Assembly (NCBI GenBank): GCA_016713905.1
Contig: JADJOE010000002.1
Coordinates: 310,001 to 374,000, forward strand
DNA: 64,000 nucleotides
DNA from: Candidatus Vicinibacter proximus
GTDB taxonomy: Bacteria; Bacteroidota; Bacteroidia; Chitinophagales; Saprospiraceae
Direction: 5' to 3'
Positions within the stretch are counted from its first letter, which is position 1. The number at the start of each line of letters is the position of its first letter. Below, piece after piece: positions 1 to 12,000 of this stretch. Made by a program: the position numbers and the translations under genes. The notes below the pieces were generated by a model that saw only the letters and a list, made by a program, of their open reading frames with translations, was not told the DNA's origin and did not search any database.

Positions 1-3000
1 ACACAGTAAGTAATGGTATCTACACCGACAGGGAAGAAACTTCCTGCTGCAGAGTTAAATCCTGACTTTATCACTGTTCCAGTGCTGTCAGTAATAGTAT
101 AACTCACCAAAGTGTTTGGACAGTTGTCTTTAATTCCGGTAGGATCAATACCATCTGCAGAAGTAAGGGTACGACCGCATGAATCCAAAGCCGCATCAAA
201 AGTTTTGGCTGATGGACAAGTAATGGAAGGAAGATCCCAGAAATCGTTTACTACAATCTTCAAGGTACAAGTATCCTTATTTCCGCAAGGGTCAGCTGCT
301 TCAAAAACAAGGACAGTTGTTCCTACAGGGAATCTGCTTCCTGATTTCAGGCCGGTCTTGTCGATTTGTCTTACAGTTGGGGTACTACAATTGTCGAAAG
401 CTGCCATTGGTGAGAAATTCACATATGCATCGCAATGGAAAGTTTCTGCTGCCACTACGATTGGTGGTCTTGGACAATTGAAGAATACTGGTTTTGTCGT
501 ATCTGTTGTCCCAATACGCAAAGTTCTTGTGGAGAAATTGCCACAATCATCCGTTGCTGTAAATGTTACATCCTGGAATCTGGTATCCCCACAACCGCGA
601 ACCCATCTGTTATCACTAAAATTATGTCTCCAGGTGATGTTGTCACTGCACATATCAGTTGCAGACAAACCACCAAGTGAATCCAGCCATGCGGTAATTT
701 CATCATCGTTACCTGCACCGGATTGATCACATTCTGTAAGTTTATTGTATCCACCGGTAATTACTGGTGGTGTGACGTCACGAATATGGAAAGTTGCTTC
801 ACGGAAGCTTGTATTTCCTGAACAATCTGTGGCAGTGAATCGATAGATAACACTATCTGTATTGCTGCATCGATCGTACTCACGAATGAGGTCATGTTCA
901 TATCTGACCGTTCCATTGCATGGATCATCAAGTACGACTCCCCTTCCATTTGCTGCCAACCAAGCGTTCAATTGTGCAATATTTCCTCTGCTGTCGCAAT
1001 CCACCACTTCATTTGCAGGATTTACCAACCAAACAGGCGGCGTGGTATCCCGTACAATAAATCTGGCTATGGTTCCCAGAGAGATGTTTCCACAGGAATC
1101 CAAAGCATTGAACATGTAGGTAAGAATTCGATTCTGACCACAGGTTACCTGAGTACGCATTAATGTAGTATCCCATGCAAAAATTCCATCCGTGAGACTG
1201 TTGATATCTGTCTGTAATGGCAATGAATTCAAGTGATTCAGAATATTCCATTTCAAATTTCTGGCATTAGGTTGAGGATTGTGGAAACCAGATGCGGTCA
1301 TTCCACCAAACATCACCACCCCACTTCCCCAAAGGGATTGAGCAAGTACCGGTCTGTTGGCACCTCCATTTTCACGAATCATGACACTCATGGATGGAGG
1401 ACCTACAATGGAGTGTCCAAATAACCCTCCGGTGTAATTAGCGCCAGTTGGCAGATATGGCCCAGTTACGATTGGACCTGAGGCAATTACATTCCCAACA
1501 TAAGTAGATCCTGGTGTATAGAGAATCTGTACCCCTCCAAATCCAAGATCAATATTGCCACCTTGATTTGGTGCAGAATTCAATAATAATCTTCCTCCGC
1601 AAGCCACCCAAGCCTCCATTGCCGCCCTGTTGGCATTTACAAAAGTGTTAAAGGCATTGGCAGAACCATCACTTCCATCAATGTATATAAATCTATAATT
1701 TCTGGAGAAAATGGTAGAGGCTGGGGTACCAAAATTAAGTTGATCCCAGTTTCCAGCTCCAAAAATCTGATTCATGGAAGTTGTGTAATCATTGTAAGAT
1801 GGTCCGCCTCCCCAAGGGAAAGAAGGATCCGTTACAAGAGCCGCACGTGCACCTGATAATGGGCCACATGAAACACCACTACACAAATCAATTGCCCTGG
1901 CTCCTCCATGATTGGCGATCCATGAAGCAAAATCATTAACATTACCGGTTCCATCACATTCTACTACTGTATCCTTTGCAGGGGAAGCGATTTCAGGTGG
2001 AGTTCTGTCCACAACTGTAACCGTAGCAACTGCAGAAACACTGTTGCCACAGAAATCTCTGGCTGTGAAAGTCACTGTAGCAGATCCTGTGGTTCTGGTA
2101 CAACCATTTGAAAGGCCGGTATAATTGTTAGAATAGAAAATCTCAGTGGAACAGGAATCGGTTGCAACCCCATCACCATTTTTCAACAACCATGCTGAAA
2201 TCTGAGCGTAAGGATCGTTGGTTCCATCGCATTCAATGGTCAAGTTAACCGGTCGTACATTCCAGACAGGATTGTTGTTGTCGATCAGGAATACTCTAAA
2301 AGTAACCGTACTGAAATTACCACATTCATCCGTTGCAGTAAATATTACCGGTGTACCGGTTGGGTTGTTACACTCCAATCGCAATGAATTTCTATTAAAA
2401 TTGTTGGTCCATCTTACTCTTGAACATGCATCTGTTGCAGATGCGCCAGCATTGGTGTTTAACCAACCGTCTAACTGACCGTATGTTGTAGGTACCCCAC
2501 AATTGATGGTAAGATCTGCACCACCTGTGATTGCAGGGGCTATTCTATCCAAAATGGTGAAAGTGTCGTAAGCTGTAGCCGTATTTCCACAGGAATCACG
2601 TGCAGTGAATTCGAAAATATATTTGCCAGTATATTGGCTACATCCGGATCTTCTGTCAAATACCAACCAGCTCAGACTTCCACCTGCACAGTTGTCGGTA
2701 AATCTAGCCGTGTTGGCCCAAGCAGTCATTCTTGCAGTTTGAGGCGTACCATCGCATTCAACCGTCAATGGTCCAGGGGTAATAACCACCGGTGGAGTAA
2801 GGTCAGTTCTGATGGTTCTGCTACAAGTATTGGTACAACCATTTGGCGTAGAACGGGTATATGTCACTACAAAAATTCCACAAACTCTAGGCGTGAAGAC
2901 TGCTGTTCCATTGGCATTTCTAACCAAAGTAGCCCTACCACCAACCGTGTCAGCGGATGTCCAAATTCCATCATTTGGTGTGGCAAGTGGAGTTAATGTG

Positions 3001-6000
3001 ATAGGAGTTCCAACACAAACGGAATCTGCGCTGGCGGTGAAGCAAGAGATCAATGGAGTTCCTGATTCAATTTTTATCTGATGGCATTTAACTGCTTCGC
3101 AGAAGCTGCCTGCAGGATTTGTTCCGCAAGAGGCATAAGTAATTCTTTCTGTAAGACATATACTAAATGTGGATGGTGTTACCGGTGGAGCTGGTCCAAT
3201 TGTAACAACACCCGTTGAAGCATTTATAGTTACTCCGGCAGGAGCGGGAGGAACTAAGGACCAGGTCCTGGTCAATGTTCCGTTGTTGCCCCAAGTGTCG
3301 GAATTCAAGAATGGAGTGATGGTAACTGTAGCCAATGGCTCCCAACAAACAGCATCCTGGGCATCAAAGTTAGGCTGCGGTTCTTCTGTCAACAATACAA
3401 AAGCCGTATCGGATTTTGGACCGCAAGCTCCGGTTGCACCCGGATAAGAAGCAGGTACAGTATACACTACTTGATGACAACCAGGCATTGCCGACATGGT
3501 CTCATTTCGGATCACAAAAGCAGGGCCGGACAAATGAGTCCAAGTCCCTCCTCTGGTCGTGGTATCTAAATATAATTCGGAAAGATCGAAATCTGTGAAA
3601 GGATTAGGAGACCCTGCACTGAAATCATAACATCCCCTAACCACATCTGGTCCGATATTAGGAATTAATCCACGTTTTACTTCAACATTTCTGGTAAAGG
3701 TTGCACTACATCCATCTGGTGAATTAACCGTATACGTTACCGCATGAATGCCTACTCCTGCAATAGCAGGGCAGAATTCATACTGTGGATGGCCTACTCC
3801 AGGAACAGGTCTAACGCCTCTTCCGGTAAACACACCGCCGGTTGTTCCAAGAACAAGGGCATCCAGATCCTGACATGGCATGTCAATACACAATGGACCT
3901 AGTGGTCCCCATTCCGGATTGTTAACCGTAACACTATTTACAACCCGAATCACTTCGCATACCTCTGCACGGCAAGTAGTACTCAAGCCACAAGCAGTGG
4001 TGGTTATCACTTCTTCCATACAAATGGAAGCGGTTCCATTACCTACCACAGTAATAATTCCTGCTGCATTGATGGTCACCACTGAAGTATTGGTGCTTCT
4101 ATAATTTCTTACTACTGAGCCGCTGTATGCAGGGCTGGTAATAAAGTTGTTGATATCATAAGTGACCGATCCGGCCAATTGATTCCAACAGATTGCATCC
4201 GGCAAATCAAAGGAAGGATTTGGCATTTCGCCAACGTGTACAGTAAAGTCCTGTGTGGCCAAACAAGCACCGGTAGCGCCAGGGAATGAACGTACAGTAT
4301 ATCGTACTGTATAACATCCTGGATTTGTAAAGTGCAAAGTATTTTCCACAACAGCACCGGTACTGGCAGCAGGGCCGCTTACAAATGACCATGTTCCACC
4401 GCGTGTCGCTGTAGGACAAAGCAGATCTGTCAGATTATGACTTCCCAATGTATATCTTGAAGCCAGTGTAACCCCATTGAAAGGTCCGTATGTATTGGTG
4501 TTAGGTCCTTTTGCCTGAGTAGCACACTGTAAAGTATCCCTTGTATCGGTACAATTAACCATTACCGCTGGATAAACCACGATATTATGAGTTTGTACGG
4601 CAGTACATCCTGCTCCATTCTGAACTGTATAAGTTACAGAGTGAGTTCCAGGGCCTGCAATACCAGGACAGAATTCATATTGAGGATGACCTACACCCGG
4701 AACAGGTCTAACACCTACTCCGGTAAATACGCCATTTGGTGTACCGGTAACCAAAGCATCCAGATCCTGGCATGGCTGATCCACGCAGAAAGGACCAATC
4801 GGGGTCCAGGTAGGAAGGACCTCTGTGTTGGATTGATGGATGGTTAAGATTTGACATTTGGTTTCAGTACAGTTAAAATTACCCACCAGAGTTCCACAGT
4901 TATCATAATCCGTGGTCTCTGTTAAACAAACCCTGAATGTTCCCGCACCATGCACTATCACGTTAGGCTGCTGGGCTGAAGTACTGCTAAATGTTGGCAC
5001 TGGACCACCACTGATGGCACTCACTGTCCAATTATAAGTTAGGGTACCATTGTTAGGTGGAAAAGTTGTTCCGTTGTAAAGAGTAGGAAGGGATAAAGAT
5101 CCATCAATACCATTCCAACAAGCTTCTTCAGCCAAATCAAAATCAGGTTGAGGCTCTTGACCAATTAAAATGAAAATGTCATCTGACATAGTACCACAAG
5201 CATTGACTCCACCCGGGAAGGCTGGACCTACGGTATATCTTAACTGATGACAACCATCAGCCAAACGGGCAGTTTCATTTCTGATAATTGGATTACCTGA
5301 ATTATTTCCAGGGCCAGAGATATATGACCAGGTACCACCTCGAGTGGTAGCGGAAGTGTAATATTGACTTAAATCAAGGAAAAATGGATTAAATCTGTCC
5401 AGATTAATACATCCAATAGCAACATCTACAACCAATGAAGCATTGTTGGCAGGGAAAACAGTTACCAATCTGCTGAAAGATGCAGAGCATCCGTCAGGAG
5501 AATTGACTGTATAAGTCAATACATGAGTTCCAACTCCGGCCAAAGAAGGACAGAATTCATACTGTGGATGTCCGGTTCCAGGTACAGGTCTTACCCCATG
5601 TCCTGTGAAAATTCCACCAGGTGTACCGGTTACCAAAGCATCCAGATCCTGACATGCCTGGTCAATGCACAATGGTCCAAGAACAGACCAATTAGGATTA
5701 GTAACAGTTGTATTGTTCACAACCCTAATGGCTTCACAAATTTCTGCAGTACATGTGGTACTCACTCCACTGCAAGCAATGGTGGTAATTACTTCTTCCA
5801 TGCAGATGTATGCTGTACCATTTCCAACGACGGTAATTAAACCGCCAGCTGATACAGTTACCACTGAAGTATTGGTGCTTCTGTAATTTCTTACCACGGA
5901 TCCTGTATAAGCAGGGCTGGTGATAAATTGGGTAATATCATAGGTAATAGAGCCGGCCAATTGATCCCAGCAAACTGCGTCCGGAAGGTCAAATGATGGA

Positions 6001-9000
6001 TTTGGCGCCTCTCCCACATGGATGGTGAAATCCTGTGTAGCTGTACAAGCTCCCGTTCCGCCAGGGAATGAAGAAACAGTATACCTTACTGTATAACATC
6101 CCGGATCAGTATAATGAAGAATTCCATTGGCAACTGTTCCGGCAGTTCCGGTAGGTCCGCTGACATAAGACCAGATTCCGCCTTTGGTTGCAGTAGCACA
6201 AAGAAGATTGCTTAAACTATGAACGTCATGTGTATATCTTGAGCTTAGCGTTACTCCATTAAAAGGACCATAGTTGTTGTTATTTGGTCCGGTTGCACGA
6301 GTGGCGCACTGAATGGTATCGCGAGTGTCCAAACAGGCCAGCGTAACCGCAGGAAAAACTGTAATATTATGAGTCTGAACGGCAGTACATCCTGCACCGT
6401 TATTTACAGTATAAGTTACTGCGTGCGTACCCGGGCCGGCAATTGCAGGACAGAATTCATATTGTGGATGACCCACTCCCGGAACAGGTCTAACACCTAC
6501 CCCTGTAAATACGCCACCGGAAGTACCTGTAACTAACACATCCAGGTCCTGACATCCCTGATCTACACAGAATGGTCCGATGGCGGTCCAAGTGGGTATA
6601 ACTTCTGTATTGGATTGGTGGATTGTAATGCGTTCACAATAGGTTTCTGAACAACTATTTACAGAAAACCCAGGATTATTACAGGAGACAAGCGTCTCAG
6701 TAAGGCAAATTTCAAATATTCCAGCACCCTGAACAGTAATTGTAGGGTTTTGGATCGTATTGTTATTGAATGTTGGTACAGGGCCTGGACCACTAATTAA
6801 TGTAGCAATCCAATTATATGTATGGCTGGAGGCTCCACCACCATACGTATTTCCATTATAAAGCGGATTTAAACTAACAGACCCGGCAACCCCATTCCAA
6901 CAAATTTCCTCAGCTACATCGAAGCTAGGTGTTGGTTCTTCTGATAGGGTCAGGTTAAGGTCCATAAACATAACACCGCAATCTCCTGTAGCTCCAGGAA
7001 ATGATGCCGGTACAGTATACCTTAGTACGTGACACCCTGGCTCACCATAATAGGTTTCGTTAAATGGTCCGGCTGAATTTGGTCCTGAAATTTTGGTCCA
7101 AGTACCTCCTCTTGTCGTACCAGAAAGATAAGTTTGGGTAAGATCGAACTCAATCATATTGAACCCATTAAGAACAATACATCCTGATCTAAAAGGAGTT
7201 AGGAGACTGGCATTCTGAGCCGGGTAAACAACCACATTTCTACTGAATGAAGCTGAACATCCATCAGGGGAATTTATTGTATAGGTCACTACATGAGTCC
7301 CTACCCCAGCTAATGCAGGACAGAACTCATATTGTGGGTGTCCAGTTCCAGGTACAGGTCTGACTCCATGTCCGGTGAAAATTCCACCTGCTGTACCCGT
7401 AACTAATGCATCCAGGTCTTGACATGCCTGGTCTATACATAATGGTCCAAGAACTGACCAATCTGGATTTGCCACTGTAGTATTGTTTACAACTCTGATG
7501 ACTTCACAAACTTCTTCAAGACAAACAGACAATGTAACGCCACAGGCAAATGTGGTAATGCTTTCTTGCATGCAAATACTGGTGGTACCATTTCCAACAA
7601 CGGTGATTACGCCAGAAACTGGAGTAACTGTAGCAACAGCAGGATTGGTACTTCTGTAAGTTCTTACTACTACACCACTGTAAGCAGGGCTGGTAATAAA
7701 GTTGCCAGGTATGGTATATTGTACCAAAGAAACCTGATCCCAACAGATGGCATCCGGTAGATCAAAGCTTGGATTTGGCCTTTCCCCAACATGAACTGTG
7801 AAGTCCTGTGTAGCGCTACATACTCCGTCTAATCCAGGTCCAGACAAAACAGTATATCTTACGGTATAACAACCCGGATTGGTAAAGTATAATAAATTGC
7901 CAGCTACTGCACCTGTATTGGCTGCTGGCGCACTCACCAACGTCCAATTTCCTCCTTGTGTAGCAGAGGCGCAAAGCATAGAATTTAAAGGATGGGTGCC
8001 TATTGTGTATCTAGAAAACAAGAATACTCCTCCATGAGGTCCGTATAAATTACTGTTTGGACCTAATGGCATGGTAGCACACTGAAGAGTATCTCTGGTA
8101 TCTGCACATGCAACAGTTGCCGCAGGATAAACCACAAAACTGTGACATTCCACTGCAGAACAACCAGCACCATTATTCACAGTATAGCAAATTGTATGAG
8201 TACCCGGACCTGCCACGGATGGGCAGAAACGGTAATTTGAATGGGATGGATCCAATTGTACACCATTTCCTGTGAAAACTCCACCCGTATTTCCGGTGAT
8301 TCTGGCATCCAAATCAATGCAGATATCGTCCACACAGAAAGGCCCTGCGGAAGTCCAGGTAGGAATTACTTCGACGTTGGTTTGATTAACCACAAGGATT
8401 TCACAATGTTGATTAACGCAGGCGTTTACTGCATTATCGGCACATAACTCGTACTCAATGGTTTCGGTTAAACAGATGTTGAATGTGCCCGCTCCATTGA
8501 TGATTACATTAGGTTCAGTAGTAGTTGCGTCACTGAATGTCGGAGCAGGACCTGCACCTGAAATAGTAGAGGCTGTCCAGGCATATGTGATTTGGGAAGC
8601 ATTGGTTCCGAAAGTTGCTCCGGTATATAAAGTAGGCAAACTAACAGATCCAGCAATACCATCCCAGCAAACTTCTTCTGCCAGGTCGAAATCTGTCTGA
8701 GGCTCTTCTGTGATCATTAGGAACACATTGTCAGAAACCTCTGCACAGGCATCAGTTGCGCCCGGGAAAGCTGCAGGTACCGTATAAAGTAATTCGTGGC
8801 ATCCGGGAGTTGCTTCAAATGTTTCATTGAGAATGCGGCAACCGTAAGGAGTAACTATTGTCCAATACCCGCCACGAGTAGTGCTTGGAGTATATAATTC
8901 CGATAAATTGATATCCGTCACATAATCTCCACATACACCTGAATAATGAAGATCAAAACAACCTTTTTCTAAATAATTCACCAATGTAGCGTCATTTGCT

Positions 9001-12000
9001 GCATTAACCCTGATGAGGGTGCAATAGGATTGCTGGCAGGAAGGATCTCCTGTGGTAGCACAAATTAAATAGGTGCCTGCACCTGCAGCGCTTGGATTGA
9101 AGATAGCGGTAGTACTGTCGCTATTTACTGTTAGACAGGAACCACATGAAGCGGTCCAGATTACTTCCTGAGTATTGTCTCGGTTGAGTGGATTACCATC
9201 CTGAATACTTGGGTCAGGCGTAGTCAAAGAAAGATTTAAGGCAGCAACATCCACACATGTTACCTGTGGAGCTACAAATGAAGGATCGCTGGATGCACTC
9301 ACTACCATAAATGCTCTGTCAACATCTGTACAGTTTGCACCAGTTGTTAGAGAATAACTTACTTCAAAGCTGCCTTCTCCGGCAAGAGCAGGAGAAAACA
9401 TAGCAGTACCATCCGTCATACCGATGAGTCCCGGAGTTGCCGGAGTTACAGACCAAACACCTGTCTGATCACATTGTGGCAATCTTCCTACCATATTAGT
9501 GGTGATGATTACTTTATTGTCACGAGTACAGACGGTTGATGGAGCATTGATCTCCACATCGGGTCTAGGACAAACCGTCACAATAACATCATTGTTGATA
9601 TTGTCCGGATTACAATCCTGAGGGAGTGTATAGGTCACGTTTACATCTCCGCATCCACCGGTATAAAAGAAACCGTTTGGCAATAAGATACCGGTGATGG
9701 CAGGAATTGAAATTGCAGAAAGGCTGGCACTGAAAGTACCACCACCTACAGACCCATTGGCTAATAAGGTAGAATATGGTATAAAAGTACCTGGAGTTGC
9801 ACAAATTTTAAAGTCCTGAACCAGGTCATTTCCGTTATCCGGAATATCATTGTTGATAAGAATGTCAATGCAATAGTTCTCTTCGCATCTTGGGTCCCCA
9901 ACACTGGCACACACAGTGAACAAGCCCGGACCAGGCCACCCATCTCCATCAAGGTCTGCCGGTTGGAATGTTCCATTAATACCGGGACCGTCAGTAACCC
10001 CTGAACCAGTCCATCTTACATCTGCATCCACTAAAGCATTGCCTGCTTCATCCAATCCACTAAGCAGACTTAGAGTAACAGGGAATGTAGAGGACCCTTC
10101 ACACAATGGAGAAACCGGGGTAATTCCATTTGGACTTGCCCCATCTTTATAAATGGTTATCACTTGATTGTAGACAAAATCAGGACATCCGAACAATGCG
10201 CCTGTAGGGTCGTTGATGGTCATTTTAATGGTATAGTTACCGGCTACCACATTGCCCGGATCTACTATTACAGGTGGCAGCGTACTAATCGTACCTGTTA
10301 CTGGCGCTCCACCGATCAAAGTGTTACCTGAAGGACCAGAAGTTACTTCAAAAGTTACCTGATAATCAAAGCAACCATAAAATATTCTATTGGTGTCGTT
10401 AATGCTGAATGGTGTAGCATCCTGACACATATCATCCGGAAGATCGAATGATCCTTTAGGACATTCGTTGATGGTAATGGCAATATCGTCAGAGGTTACA
10501 ACTCCCTGACAATCTGTGATCGTATATCTTAAATTTAAGACAAGACAACCTCCATCATATTTTGCGATGTGAGAATATCCGGCACCGGTTGGTGGAATGA
10601 TGTTCACACCCGGAGTTACCGGTCCACCAAGATTTGGAACCTGAGACAAAATCGTCCATTCTCCACCCTGAGGTGCATTTTGTAATAAGTAGGATTCAAG
10701 ATCAATTTGTGCATCCGGACACAGACAAATTCCAAAATTATCCACCAGGAATGGCGGAGCATAATCTTGTTCTACCTTGATGGAACGGGTAAGTTCCACA
10801 TGGCAATTGGCATCGCCAACTGTATAAGTTACGGTATAAACGCCGGGACCGGTTGGCTCAAAAATGGCAGGGTTACCACCATTACAGCGATTGTCCGGTG
10901 GAGCCGGGCTCACGAAATCTCCAGACCAATAACCACAATCCTGTGCAGTAGCTAAATCCAGGTAATCGCATAAGTTTAATGGTAGATCAGACATACATAC
11001 TGTTCCGGGGTTGGTCCATGCAGCGTCAAGTGGATTCACTTGAATCAAAACCTGACAGTTGCCTAAAACGCCACTTACATTTCCCGAACAGTCTTCTCCC
11101 CAAATTGGAATATCCTGAAGTCCTAGTTGGCCACAGCCAAAAGAGGCAGCATCATTTCTTTCCATTGGAAACCCATCGCAATTGTCATTTACGGTAGCTA
11201 TACCGTTAAACCAATCTTGTGGTATCGTAACGGTAGAATATATACAAGTATTTGGATCTATAGTTAAATAGAAAACAGGAGCCGGCAATGGGCAATCCAA
11301 TAATAAATCCGGTGCCGTAACATCCTGAAATCTTAATAAGTTATCACAATTAAACAATACCGGGCCGCCATTAGGGTTGCCATTGCAATCTATAAATGAA
11401 AATTGAACATCGACCTCGTCATTTGGGAAAAGTGGATTGCAAATGATATTTCCTGCAAATACAGGAATGTTACCACCAGGAATCACAGGAGTACCCGGTG
11501 CGAATAATTCGAATTCATAAGTCCCATTTCCATCCAAGTCAGCATACATACCTATTTGGGATGGGTCAATAACAGAACAATTGTCGCTAAAAATACTGGC
11601 ATCTCGGATGTCAGGAACGTTTGCAGAACATGCTACATCAACTGGTAAAACGACTTGAGAAGGACACAAAGCACCGACAGGTGGCGTTACATCGGATACG
11701 GTAACTGTTAAAGTACAGCAATTGCTTGGAAGAGGTCCGGCGGGAGCAGGATCCAGGTTGCCATTGCCAAAGCAATCCTGAGCACATATTCTTATCGTAA
11801 TTACCCTTGGGCCGGCACATCCACCGGTGATCGTTGGGAAGGTATTATTTATAAAAGGGCCTACATTAGGATTGGTCACGCCCAAAACTCTTTGAGAATA
11901 AGTAAACGGACTACCACAAGCATCCGTGGCAGAAGCAAGTCCCCTGAAATCTGCTACCGTATATTCACAATTGGCATCAAAGGCATCTGTTGCATCAGGT

